Positions 45,407-54,847 of a stretch of 64,000 nt of DNA are shown one piece after another. The stretch is from Methanococcoides methylutens (lineage in GTDB: Archaea; Halobacteriota; Methanosarcinia; Methanosarcinales; Methanosarcinaceae), in NCBI RefSeq assembly GCF_000765475.1, contig NZ_JRHO01000014.1, positions 939,007 through 1,003,006 of the forward strand, in the 5' to 3' direction. How positions within the stretch are numbered: the stretch's first letter is position 1; each line of letters starts with the position of its first letter. Made by a program: the position numbers and the translations under genes. The notes under the pieces are model-generated. The model made no database searches and was not told the origin of the DNA. It saw nothing but the letters and a program-made list of their open reading frames with translations.

Positions 45407-46774
45407 TTATTCTCCATTATTGTTCCTCATTTTTCTGTAAGCGTCCTTTACAGCATAGAGAAGAGGGTCTACAACAGTGGCAACAGGTGGTGCATAGCAG
45501 GTTTCCATTGTGAGCATTTCATCTACTGTGGTCCTTTTCTTGATCATGAAAGCAAGGCTGTCGATCCGTTCTTTAACTCCGTCTTTGGCTATGACCTGTG
45601 CACCCAGAAGATATTGTTCCCTGAAAAGAAGTTTGATGTGGATATCACTGCTGCCCGGATAGAAGGTTGCATGCGTTACTCCTTTGGAATAGCCTGTTAC
45701 TATCCCGATGTCTTCGGTTTCTGCTTTTCTGGAAGTCAGTCCCACAGAACCGATCAGGAGATCTCCTGCAACATAAACACTGGGTCCGAGAACAGGTCCT
45801 AATGTTGTTCCTTTACCACAGATGTTGTCTGCTATTACGGTAGCCATACGTCTTGCTACAGGTGCCAGTTGGATCATGTTTTTCTTTCCTGTGACAAGTT
45901 CGGTAACTTCACAGCAGTCTCCTCCGGCAAAGAAATCAGTTGAGAATTTGTTATCGATCCGGACCTGAAGATTATCATTGGTGACCAGACCACCTCTTTC
46001 GCCAACGGAAATGCCTGCTTTCTTTGCAATTTCTATGTCAGGAACTATCCCGGTACTAATAATAACTACATCTGCGGGAACTTTTTCTTTTGAAAGGACA
46101 ACATATTCAGCTTTTTTCTTTCCTTCAATGCTTTTCGGGACTTCTCCTGTAATAAGATCGACCCCTATAGAAGTAAGGTAGCCTTTAACTATCTCCGACA
46201 TGTCAGTATCGATCAGTCGTGAGAGTACCGAGGAGCTGCGATTGATAAGTTTTGTAGGTATGCCGCGTTTTGCAGTTCCTGCAGCGATTTCTACCCCAAT
46301 GGCACCAGCTCCGATGACAACAACATTCTCAGCAGAAAGGAGTGCACTTTCTATTTTCATACCATCAGATAGCGTTTGGAGGGTGAATACGCCGTTCAGC
46401 TCAAGGGAAGCCTGCAGATGAGAAGGAATGCGATGGGTTCCACCGGTGGCGATGACAAGTTTCTCAAAGCCGATATCCCTGTCCTCCAGTTTTATCTTTT
46501 TTTCGTTAAGGTCTATTTCTTTTGCTTCTGTTTCCAGCAGGATATCGATTCCCATTTTATCAAAGAAATCCGGGGTTCTTACGATGAGGGAATCAAAATC
46601 CCTTACCTTGCCGGAAAGTTTGAAAGGTATTCCACATTCGCTGTAGGATACATGACTGTCCTTTGAAATGACAACAACAGAAAGATCACGGCACCGCCTT
46701 ACATGTGTGGCGGTTGACATTCCGGTAGCCCCTCCGCCGAGAATGGCAACATCATATTTTGTAATATCTTTCAT
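45407..46774 (-). CDS. FAD-dependent pyridine nucleotide-disulfide reductase (CoA-disulfide reductase/NADH oxidase type)
   Basis: 455 residues. FAD motif GGGATGMSTA, redox-active single cysteine in SYSECGIPF (near residue 50), NAD(P)H motif VVVIGAGAIGVEIA, second FAD motif FFAGGDCCEV, and the dimerisation domain. The single Cys rather than a CxxxxC pair places it with CoA-disulfide reductases and NADH oxidases, acting in thiol or oxygen defence. It carries an extra Cys pair GGDCC typical of archaeal members. Monocistronic. Confidence 0.92.
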   Translation of the reverse strand: MKDITKYDVAILGGGATGMSTATHVRRCRDLSVVVISKDSHVSYSECGIPFKLSGKVRDFDSLIVRTPDFFDKMGIDILLETEAKEIDLNEKKIKLEDRDIGFEKLVIATGGTHRIPSHLQASLELNGVFTLQTLSDGMKIESALLSAENVVVIGAGAIGVEIAAGTAKRGIPTKLINRSSSVLSRLIDTDMSEIVKGYLTSIGVDLITGEVPKSIEGKKKAEYVVLSKEKVPADVVIISTGIVPDIEIAKKAGISVGERGGLVTNDNLQVRIDNKFSTDFFAGGDCCEVTELVTGKKNMIQLAPVARRMATVIADNICGKGTTLGPVLGPSVYVAGDLLIGSVGLTSRKAETEDIGIVTGYSKGVTHATFYPGSSDIHIKLLFREQYLLGAQVIAKDGVKERIDSLAFMIKKRTTVDEMLTMETCYAPPVATVVDPLLYAVKDAYRKMRNNNGE

Positions 46775-47890
46775 AAGATAAGTTCGACAGCCTGGTTAAT
46801 AGATTTTTGTACAGGACCTGACTAACATTTAGTAATTTTAAAAATATATAGAAAGAGTAACGTATAGAACGAGCAACTTATAGAATAATCAATGCAAAAA
46901 TGATGTTAAGGGTGTATAAAATAAGCAACAAGAGTTATGTTAAGGATGTATAGAAAAAGATGAAGTTATCGACGAGCGAGTTTGGGGAGTGGGGGGTTAT
47001 TGTAGCAAAAAATAATGTGTCCCGCTCGTCTTAATGCTGCTACATTATTATTCTATATATACATGTTGGTTAGTCTTGTTGTAAATTTTCACGCAATGAT
47101 GATTACTATATTTATTTACATTGTTCCTTTCTGATAATGCAAGACAAAATACATTGTTTTCAAATATAAACTTTATTTGTCATGAGAACAATTTAGACTG
47201 TTTTATTATAATCGTGTTGCAGAGATATTCTAAAAAGTTGAAAACCACAAGGTTATTAAACTGTAAGAACTAATTAGCCTATTGTGATCGAAGTAAGATC
47301 ACGTCATAAGTAAAATTTAATTGGTTTATCAAAAATCCCATTGGGTGCTTTATCTAATGGGGGTAAGCAGATCATCAAAATATAATCTGAATCATATTCA
47401 TGGTCACACTATTGGGAAAATAGTTGTGCCACATCACATAATACAAATATAGGGAGTTATCTAAAGGACCAGGTTTCATTCATATCTTATTGGAATTGAA
47501 CCACCGGCATCTTAGATCTAGTATCATATTGTTCCATAATCGTTCAAACGGTTCAAGGTAAATAAATGCCGGAACGTTCACAAATAAGGCCATGGCATAG
47601 CTACATGCTGAGAATGTAGATCTTTTGCCAGCCATTAGGCGGTCAGGCCTGTGGACTATCCGGATAGTTAATACATTACTTGTTAGTTTGAACAAAGAAG
47701 AACCTCCTTAATGGGATTGCTTAAGAACAAGCATCCTGATGGTCAGGATACAGTAGCCGATAAGTAGTTCTTCCCTTGATCTTCGAGATCCTATATTTGT
47801 GTTATGTCCGAATGATTCTGTTTTGCTGTTCTGTTTACGTTCGGGTACTGTCTTAAAGGCAACATACCACACACAAATGGAGACTTATAT
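46775..47890. other. 1.1-kb gene-poor interval with inverted repeats
   Basis: No convincing gene. Visible structure: two related AT-rich direct repeats (ATGTTAAGGRTGTATARAA near 46910 and 46947); a GACGAGCG (46971-46978)/CGCTCGTC (47023-47030) stem followed by mutually complementary segments TGTAGC, AATAATGT and GCTACATTATT; and GAAGAAC...GTTCTTC (about 47695-47773) enclosing ATCCTGA-TGG-TCAGGAT, about 120 nt upstream of dnaG. A 71-codon TTG ORF on the minus strand (47695-47480) has a good AGGAGGT upstream but no recognisable content. Confidence 0.5.
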
Positions 47891-49231
47891 ATGCAAAATA
47901 CTGATACAACTAAATATATCATTCATTCAAAGATCAATGCTGATGGGATAATCGAACGTCCGGATATAGTCGGGGCGATCTTTGGTCAGACCGAGGGTCT
48001 GCTGGGTTCAGACCTTGACCTGCGCGACCTGCAGAAAACAGGACGAATTGGCAGGATCGAGGTTTCAGTTGCTGCGAAAGGCGGCAAGACCAGAGGTAAC
48101 ATCTTCATACCATCCAGTCTTGACAGGGTTGAGACATCAATACTTGCAGCATCCCTTGAGACCATCGACAGGGTTGGTCCATGCACTGCAAAGATCGAGG
48201 TATCACAGGTCGAAGATGTCCGTGCTACAAAGAGGAGACAGATCATAGACCGTGCAAAATACATTCTCACCGACATGTTCGATGAGAACCTTCCTGAGTC
48301 ACAGGAAATCGCAGATGAAGTTCGCCAGTCAGTCCGTATCGAAGAGATGGAGTACTATGGCAAGAACAAGATCCCATGTGGTCCAAATGTGCTTGATTCA
48401 GATGCCATTGTGGTCGTCGAGGGCAGGGCAGATGTCCTGAACCTTTTGAGATACGGCATTAAGAATACAATTTGTGTTGGCGGGACCAACGTTCCTCCTG
48501 AAGTTGCTGAACTTACAAAGAAGAAGACAGTAACTGCATTCACCGATGGTGACCGTGGAGGAAAGCTCATCATTAAAGAGCTTTTGCAGGTTGCAGACAT
48601 TGATTACATTGCACGTGCTCCTGATGGAAAGAGCGTGGAAGACCTTGTACAAAGGGAGATCGTACGTTCCCTGAGGCAGAAGATCCCTGTGGAGCAGGCT
48701 CTTGAAAGCTATAGCATAAAGGGAGAGGTCAAGCCAGCCAAAGAAGAAAAGCCGGCCAAAACAGGCAGGATCACACGTTTGCCAAAGCGCAAGGAAAGAG
48801 TTAAAGGTGAGCTTTCAAGGCCATCTGCAAGTGCACAGAAAGTGGAAAAGAAGGCAGAACGTTCTGAGGAAGAGCCTAAACAGGTAAAACCGGCAAGAAA
48901 AGTTCAGCCAGCTAAACCAGCTAAACCAGCTCAGATATCTCCGCAGGCCCGCAGGTTCAAGCCTCATTCCGATGCACTTCTCGGTACTCTTGGAGCCAGG
49001 CTTCTGGATTCAAAGGATGAGGTAATTGAGGAGACCGCAGTCCGCGATCTTGTCAACACTCTCAAAGAGACCAGTGATAGCATCAAGACAGTTGTTTTTG
49101 ATGGTGTAGTAACGCAGCGCATCCTTGACATCGCATCAGACAAAGGTATCGAGAACCTTATTGGTGTAAAGAAAGGTAATATTGCTAAGAGTCCTGCGAC
49201 CGTCAATGTTCTAACAGCAGCAGATTTCTAA
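47891..49231 (+). CDS. dnaG: Archaeal DnaG-like primase
   Basis: 446 residues. Toprim domain with the catalytic glutamate in [14 protein letters not shown] (about 174-187) and the DxD in [11 protein letters not shown]. It is preceded by the archaeal N-domain ([26 protein letters not shown]) and followed by a Lys/Pro/Ala-rich linker (about 275-355) and the C-terminal domain. Archaeal DnaG is associated with the exosome (poly(A)-type RNA binding) as well as primase activity. GGAG precedes the ATG. A hairpin terminator follows. Confidence 0.95.
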   Translation: MQNTDTTKYIIHSKINADGIIERPDIVGAIFGQTEGLLGSDLDLRDLQKTGRIGRIEVSVAAKGGKTRGNIFIPSSLDRVETSILAASLETIDRVGPCTAKIEVSQVEDVRATKRRQIIDRAKYILTDMFDENLPESQEIADEVRQSVRIEEMEYYGKNKIPCGPNVLDSDAIVVVEGRADVLNLLRYGIKNTICVGGTNVPPEVAELTKKKTVTAFTDGDRGGKLIIKELLQVADIDYIARAPDGKSVEDLVQREIVRSLRQKIPVEQALESYSIKGEVKPAKEEKPAKTGRITRLPKRKERVKGELSRPSASAQKVEKKAERSEEEPKQVKPARKVQPAKPAKPAQISPQARRFKPHSDALLGTLGARLLDSKDEVIEETAVRDLVNTLKETSDSIKTVVFDGVVTQRILDIASDKGIENLIGVKKGNIAKSPATVNVLTAADF

Positions 49232-49237
49232 TCTTTT

Positions 49238-49285
49238 AAGAGGGTTTACCCTCTTTTACTTCTCTTTTTTCTTTTTTCCCCCTAT
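49238..49285 (+). terminator. Hairpin plus T-tract terminator after dnaG
   Basis: AAGAGGG (49238-49244) pairs with CCCTCTT (49249-49255) around a TTTA loop, followed by several T runs. Confidence 0.8.
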
Positions 49286-49445
49286 TGTGCATTATTATTC
49301 ATAAAAATTAAATCGAAAAAGGTTTATATAATGGCAAGGAAATGCATTGCCGCGAAAAATGGTTTTATTTGAGTTTTTAGTTTATTATATTGCAGCCCGC
49401 TCTTACGCAGTGCTGTCGTATAAAAAATGAATATGGATAAAAACC

Positions 49446-49733
49446 ATGCACAAAGATGAATTGATTCAATTGCATACATTGCTGGCTCAAATAAAGAGGC
49501 ATCTGGAAACCCAGGATACTGATCATGACTTTTCTGAGTACCAGTCGCTTGCCATAAGTCCTGTGCACATCCATCGAAGCAAGGCAGAGCACAAACATGC
49601 TATATTCGTACTTGGTAACCATCTTGCATCAATAATGTCAGAAGATGAGCTTTCAGGTATTGGCAGGACCTCCACCAGAATGCAGGAATTTGCAAAACGT
49701 ACCAGCAGGAATGTTTCCGGTAGCAACAATTAA
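49446..49733 (+). CDS. UPF0058 family protein
   Basis: 95 residues. Matches the archaeal UPF0058 pattern: MHKDELIQLHTLLAQIKRHLE, then PVHIHRSKAEHKHAIFVLGNHLA. All-helical, cytoplasmic, function unknown and restricted to Euryarchaeota. Confidence 0.88.
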   Translation: MHKDELIQLHTLLAQIKRHLETQDTDHDFSEYQSLAISPVHIHRSKAEHKHAIFVLGNHLASIMSEDELSGIGRTSTRMQEFAKRTSRNVSGSNN

Positions 49734-49778
49734 GTGCTGTCGGGTGGCCTGATCTCATTTCAGGTGTAAAACATATCC

Positions 49779-50249
49779 TTAAAGGCTAGCTTGGATGCTG
49801 TTGACCCAGCAGAGAGGAGAAAGCTGCTTCTTCATTATGATGGCATTCTCTCCGTCTGAATAGTATCTATGTTCCACCCAGCATGCTATGAATCCCATGT
49901 CCTGATATAGCTTTTTAGCTATGTGGTTGCTGGTTCTTACTTCAAGGGTGGCAGACTTTAATCCCTGCTGCTGGAACGCGTTCAGTATGGTTTGCATAAG
50001 CTGGCTTCCGATTCTCCTTCCTTTATACTCTTCTTTAACTGCCAGTGAAAAGACACGGCCTTCTGTAACTGCAGATCGATATCCTATGACAAAACCCACG
50101 ACCCTGTTGTTAATGGAGGCGACAAAGAACCCGTCTTTGTTCATTTCATAGAAATTCATATAGACAAAAGGATTGTGTTCTGTGAAAGCCTCCATTTCAA
50201 TGTTCAGAACATCTTCAAAATCATAAGGTTCAAACTGTCTGATGATCAT
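49779..50249 (-). CDS. rimI: GNAT acetyltransferase, RimI-like N-alpha-acetyltransferase
   Basis: 156 residues from ATG 50249; longer starts add an unlikely Phe-rich stretch. The GNAT fold is clear: FEDVLNIEMEAFTEHNPF, FSLAVKEEYKGRRIGSQLM (acetyl-CoA loop V-x-x-x-x-R-x-x-G) and LEVRTSNHIAKKLYQDMGF. Archaeal homologues acetylate protein N-termini. It follows arcS closely on the same strand. Confidence 0.88.
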   Translation of the reverse strand: MIIRQFEPYDFEDVLNIEMEAFTEHNPFVYMNFYEMNKDGFFVASINNRVVGFVIGYRSAVTEGRVFSLAVKEEYKGRRIGSQLMQTILNAFQQQGLKSATLEVRTSNHIAKKLYQDMGFIACWVEHRYYSDGENAIIMKKQLSPLCWVNSIQASL

Positions 50250-50314
50250 CAGGAAATATAATGTTCTTTTTCTTAAAAAGAATATTGAAAAAAAGAAGAA
50301 AAGGATCTTGAAGA

Positions 50315-52180
50315 TCAATCCTTATCCTTATCTTTATCAGCTTTTTTTATGTGACGCAGATCAACAGCTATACCTCTTGTGGAGGCAACCATTTCTTTCC
50401 CGTTCATCATGGCACGCCCTACTCCGATAGCTTTACTTCCTTTGACAAGGACCTCGTCACCGGTCCGGATCCTCTCATCAGCATCAATAACACCTGGTGC
50501 AAGCAAAGAGCCTCTTGGGAGGAAATCATCGATAGTTACAGTGTAGCCTTCATAATCATCTGATGCGGCAAGCAGACGGGTACCATCGATAGTAAGTGCT
50601 ATTATCCCATATTGTGGTATCAGTGTAGCTATCTGTTTCTTGTCTATGAACACCTGGTGTTTTGGGAATGGTGCCTTTATCTTTGATCTGTCAGGAACAA
50701 GTAACTCTCCTGCACCCGGACCGAACTGGTAGTCTGCAATAGCGCGCATCAGGTCACTTCTTGGTTTGTTCTGTCCAAATTCTCCTTCTGCAACGATACC
50801 TGATACGGTGTTCTTGAGGTTGTCAAGGGATTCGTAGGAGGTCACATTGCCTGAGCTTGTATAGATGATCTCAATTCCAAGTTCCTTTGAAACGATCTCA
50901 CAGATCTCCCTGTATGCTTCTTCCACATGGGCTATGATATGTGAATATTTGTTCTTTGAAAGATACTCAGAGAGACATGATGATACCCATTTTATCTCTT
51001 CAGCATCCCAGTACCCGGTCACAACGGTATCATAATGAGATGCAGGATAGGTAAGTTCGAGTTCCCTTGGTACAACTCCGAGTGGAGATGTGATTATTAC
51101 TTCATGGACGTATCTGCGGTTCTTTCCCAGTGATCTTATGAACTTGCTATGTGAGTTCGAGATTGAATATGGCTTTTTGGCAGAACATGGCAACAGGACC
51201 AGAATATCGGTTTCAGGAGGGGTGTATCTTTCATGTATCCTTCTGGCAAATCGAACGACCTCAGGCCTGGTCATTGATTCGGAAGTTGTTGCAAGCAGCT
51301 GGTTGGAACGTGCAAGGGGTGCATGTTCTTCCATGTAACCATATTGAGTATCGAAAAGTCTCAGGAGTCCTGCAAGCCAGGGCTCTACACGACACTGGCC
51401 TTCCACATATTCACGCAGGTTGCCCGCGCGTATCCTCTCTCTTGCCAGGACAACCTCTGCTTCAAGCATGTTGCAGTTGTGCCTTGTTAATATCTCAGCA
51501 CGATCTGCTTTTGGCATTTCCCTGAGCTCTTCCAGTGTTATGGGAGCACAGGCGTCACACCTGCATGGAAGTTCGGCCATAGAGTCGACAAAGTAGCTTC
51601 CTGATGTAGTAAGATAAATGTCATTGTACCCGGCCACAGTGGCACGAGTGTTATCAACAATATCGATGCCAAGGTAGATCAGCATGGCAGCATTTGCAGG
51701 TGTGCAAAGGTTCGGGACATAGAGAGCAGTATCAGGGGCTATTTTTTCCCTGATCTCAATTATCCTTTGCATGAACTTCCTGGCATTGCCCTGGAAGGAA
51801 CCTGCTCCTTCCATAATGTAAAGGTCTGCTTTCTTTACATCCTGGCCATGTCGGTAAATGCGTCCAATAGGGCCGGTAGCTTCCATATCGATCTTCTTTG
51901 CAATCGTCTCTGCCACATCACCCGGCACATCCGGTGTGAGGTCCTGATGCGGCAAAATGAGGATCGTATCATCACCGGAAAGCTCGCGTATCTTCCGGAT
52001 ATTTTCCAAAGCTTCTTCTGCAGAAAGGTCCCACATGGACCCGGCATCTGCAAAAGGACCTGCTGGGTCTTTGAGTGATACCGTATCAATTATGTGCGGC
52101 GTCCTGATAGGTGTTGAAAGGAGAATTTTTCCAATACGGGCAGCACCATCCCGCTGTTCTACCTCAAAATATGATGTCAT
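50315..52180 (-). CDS. arcS: Archaeosine synthase ArcS (TgtA2)
   Basis: 621 residues. Acts on preQ0 in tRNA position 15 to form archaeosine. An N-terminal TGT-like barrel (about 1-270, e.g. LSTPIRTPHIIDTVSLKDPAG) lacks the full TGT catalytic set. The ArcS-specific core PCSAKKPYSISNSHSKF is near residue 338. The C-terminal end is a PUA RNA-binding domain (IATLIPQYGIIALTIDG...GSKAIGVGRAMMNGKEM). The tail is Lys/Asp-rich. Its TGT partner is not in the window. Confidence 0.94.
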   Translation of the reverse strand: MTSYFEVEQRDGAARIGKILLSTPIRTPHIIDTVSLKDPAGPFADAGSMWDLSAEEALENIRKIRELSGDDTILILPHQDLTPDVPGDVAETIAKKIDMEATGPIGRIYRHGQDVKKADLYIMEGAGSFQGNARKFMQRIIEIREKIAPDTALYVPNLCTPANAAMLIYLGIDIVDNTRATVAGYNDIYLTTSGSYFVDSMAELPCRCDACAPITLEELREMPKADRAEILTRHNCNMLEAEVVLARERIRAGNLREYVEGQCRVEPWLAGLLRLFDTQYGYMEEHAPLARSNQLLATTSESMTRPEVVRFARRIHERYTPPETDILVLLPCSAKKPYSISNSHSKFIRSLGKNRRYVHEVIITSPLGVVPRELELTYPASHYDTVVTGYWDAEEIKWVSSCLSEYLSKNKYSHIIAHVEEAYREICEIVSKELGIEIIYTSSGNVTSYESLDNLKNTVSGIVAEGEFGQNKPRSDLMRAIADYQFGPGAGELLVPDRSKIKAPFPKHQVFIDKKQIATLIPQYGIIALTIDGTRLLAASDDYEGYTVTIDDFLPRGSLLAPGVIDADERIRTGDEVLVKGSKAIGVGRAMMNGKEMVASTRGIAVDLRHIKKADKDKDKD

Positions 52181-52308
52181 GTTTCCCTAATATGCTTAAG
52201 GTAGATGTAAATCTTTTCTACCGGATCTGAGTGATATTTGCCAAAGATCCGGCAAATTTGTTTCAAATACCCAAACGTTTATTTTGAAAAAGGTTGCAGG
52301 GTATGTTA

Positions 52309-53679
52309 ATGCTCAAGAAACAACTGGAAGCCATTGTTGGAGAGGAAAATGTCTCAACAAGGTCCTCAGAGCTTTATTGTTATTCTTTTGATGCCTCTCA
52401 GGTAAAAGGGAAAGCTGATGCCGTTGTCCGACCTCATAATTCCGAACAGGTCGCATCTGTTGTCAGACTGGCAGGTGAGCTTGGGTTGCCTGTAGTGGCA
52501 AGAGGTGCAGGTTCCGGCCTTTGCGGAGGTGCTGTTCCCGTAGATGGTGGGATCGTACTTGACATGTCCTCAATGGATCGTATTGTTGAAATTGACACTG
52601 ATAATCTCCAGGTTACCGTGGAGCCTGGAGTTGTGCACGAGAAACTGAATCAGGCACTTTCTCCCTATGGTTTTTTCTTTCCGCCGGATCCCGGGAGCAC
52701 TGCCATGTGCACCATTGGCGGGCTAATGGCGAACAACGGAAGCGGGATGCGTTCCGTAAAATACGGTACAACAAGGAACTATGTGCTTGACCTTGAGGTC
52801 GTTATGGCAGACGGGAAGATAGTGAGGACCGGCTCAAGGACGCTCAAGACCGCATCCGGATACGATCTGACCGACCTTATGATCGGTTCGGAAGGGACAC
52901 TTGGAATTATCACCCGGGCAGTTCTAAGAATGCACCCTCTTCCAAGGGCACGCAGTGTAATACTGGCTTCTTTTGGTAATACTGCCCTCGCCGGCAAAAC
53001 AGTGGTAAAGATACTATCAGCAGGAATTATACCTTCGGCATGTGAGATCCTTGACAGCACTGCAATAGAGACTGTCCGCAGATATGATCCCACTGTGGAG
53101 CTTCCTGATGCAGGAGCTATTCTGCTTATAGAGGTTGACGGAATGGAGAGTGCTGTGAAGGAAGAGGCAGATACTGTCGGAAATGTTTGTTCTGAGCTTG
53201 CTTCTGCAATAAAGGTGGCTTCAACTGCAGATGAAAGTTCTCGTCTCTGGAATGCGCGCAGGCTTGTGGGTGCTGCTATATCCAGGATCGACCCGAAACG
53301 AACCCGTGTCTATGTCGGGGAGGATATAGGGGTCCCCATAAAGGAGCTTCCCGGAATGCTGGAATATGTTCGCTCATTATCAGAGGAGTTTAACATACCG
53401 ATAATGACATACGGACATATCGGTGACGGGAACCTTCACACAGGTATGACAATCGATATGCTGGATGAAAATGCAATGGAGCATGTCAATACTGTAGCTG
53501 ACAGGATATACAGGCGTGTTATCGATGTAGGCGGTACTGTAAGTGCTGAACATGGGGTGGGAAAGGCGCGTGCAGGCTATATGGAGCTGGAACACCCGAC
53601 CTCGATGTATGTGATGCGACAGATCAAGAATGCACTTGATCCTCAGGGGATATTGAATCCGGGAAAGATGGGGTTGTGA
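52309..53679 (+). CDS. glcD: FAD-linked lactate/glycolate dehydrogenase, GlcD-like subunit
   Basis: 456 residues. FAD-binding PCMH domain with VVRPHNSEQVASVVRLAGE, ARGAGSGLCGGAVPVDGG, DPGSTAMCTIGGLMANNGSG and DLTDLMIGSEGTLGIIT. The C-terminal cap holds HIGDGNLHTG and SAEHGVGKAR. ATG 52309 follows AGGGT at 6 nt. The last 4 nt overlap the iron-sulfur partner gene, so the two form an enzyme that oxidises a 2-hydroxyacid (probably D-lactate) and passes electrons through Fe-S centres. Confidence 0.92.
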   Translation: MLKKQLEAIVGEENVSTRSSELYCYSFDASQVKGKADAVVRPHNSEQVASVVRLAGELGLPVVARGAGSGLCGGAVPVDGGIVLDMSSMDRIVEIDTDNLQVTVEPGVVHEKLNQALSPYGFFFPPDPGSTAMCTIGGLMANNGSGMRSVKYGTTRNYVLDLEVVMADGKIVRTGSRTLKTASGYDLTDLMIGSEGTLGIITRAVLRMHPLPRARSVILASFGNTALAGKTVVKILSAGIIPSACEILDSTAIETVRRYDPTVELPDAGAILLIEVDGMESAVKEEADTVGNVCSELASAIKVASTADESSRLWNARRLVGAAISRIDPKRTRVYVGEDIGVPIKELPGMLEYVRSLSEEFNIPIMTYGHIGDGNLHTGMTIDMLDENAMEHVNTVADRIYRRVIDVGGTVSAEHGVGKARAGYMELEHPTSMYVMRQIKNALDPQGILNPGKMGL

Positions 53680-53681
53680 TC

Positions 53682-54746
53682 ATGGAGGATGAACAGTTAA
53701 GGTCAATACTCAAATGCGTTCGTTGCGGAACGTGCCGTTCGGTGTGTCCTATATTTGAAGAGCTCGGATGGGAATCTTTCAGCACCAGGGGAAGGATGAT
53801 GATCGCAAAAGGGATCTCTGAGGGAATGGAACTTGATGAGAGTATTATTGATAGCATCAATACCTGCACTACATGTGGCATATGTGAGGAGATGTGTCCT
53901 GCAGGAGCAATGCCCCCTGATGTCTTTGAAAATATAAGGCATGAAATTGTGGAAATGGGCAAGGAAACAGAGACCCAAAGGTACCTGCGTGAGAACACGC
54001 TTTCCACAGGTAATCCGATGAATGAAACCCATTCCAGACTTGGGTGGTTAATGGAGCAACGCGATATGCCGGAACACGCTGAGAATGTGTATTTTGTTGG
54101 TTGCCTTGGGTCTTACCGATATCAGGAAACTGTACTTAGGACATACGACCTTATCAGCCACCTTGATGTGACAGTTCTTCCCGATGAGGTCTGTTGCGGT
54201 TCCCCTCTTCTGAGAACAGGGTCTGATGCAACTGAACTAATAGCGCATAATGTCAGGCAGATGGAAAAAGCAGGTGCTCATACCATAATAGCCAGCTGTG
54301 CGGGCTGCTACAATACTCTCAAAAATGACTACCCTGACAGGTTCAATGTTGTTCATATAACAGAATTCCTGGAAGAGAATCTGGATAAATTGGAACTTGA
54401 CAGGCTTGATATAACTGTAACATATCATGACCCATGCCACCTTGGAAGGGCAAACAGGATATTTGATGCCCCAAGAAAATTGATAAACGCTGTTTGTGAG
54501 CTCAGGGAAATGAGGACATCCAGAGAGAATGCCAGATGTTGTGGAGGCGGGGGAGGAGTTCGTAAAGGTTACCCTGAACTCTCAAAAGCGCTTACAGAAA
54601 AAAGAGTTGCAGAAATTCCTGAAGGCGTGGATTACATTGTAACGTGTTGTCCATTATGCCGTACCAATATGGAACCATTTAGTAAAGTTCCGGTGATCGA
54701 TCTTCTGGACCTTCTGACATGGGCGCAAAAAAAGAAAAGAGAATAA
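53682..54746 (+). CDS. Fe-S subunit of lactate/glycolate dehydrogenase (GlcF/HdrD-like)
   Basis: 354 residues. Two 4Fe-4S sets, CVRCGTCRSVCP (about 14-25) and CTTCGICEEMCP (about 64-75), then two CCG domains: SCAGCYN, YHDPCHLGR, ARCCGGGGG and CCPLCRTN. The CCG domains are shared with heterodisulfide reductase HdrD, so electrons may go to a quinone or methanophenazine pool, or to CoM-S-S-CoB (inference). ATG 53682; a GTG at 53676 gives the overlap with glcD. Confidence 0.92.
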   Translation: MEDEQLRSILKCVRCGTCRSVCPIFEELGWESFSTRGRMMIAKGISEGMELDESIIDSINTCTTCGICEEMCPAGAMPPDVFENIRHEIVEMGKETETQRYLRENTLSTGNPMNETHSRLGWLMEQRDMPEHAENVYFVGCLGSYRYQETVLRTYDLISHLDVTVLPDEVCCGSPLLRTGSDATELIAHNVRQMEKAGAHTIIASCAGCYNTLKNDYPDRFNVVHITEFLEENLDKLELDRLDITVTYHDPCHLGRANRIFDAPRKLINAVCELREMRTSRENARCCGGGGGVRKGYPELSKALTEKRVAEIPEGVDYIVTCCPLCRTNMEPFSKVPVIDLLDLLTWAQKKKRE

Positions 54747-54847
54747 AGAAAAAAGAACTACGGAGTAAAAAGGCAGGAATAAAAAAGGAAAATGATATGC
54801 AGGTGTTTTTTTATTCGAATTAAGGTCCTATGATCGCGGATCTTGCC

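Noticed and set aside
47480..47695. 71-codon minus-strand ORF with TTG start and AGGAGGT upstream
   Set aside because: Good ribosome site, but no recognisable protein pattern and it lies in a structured non-coding interval; kept only as a mention.
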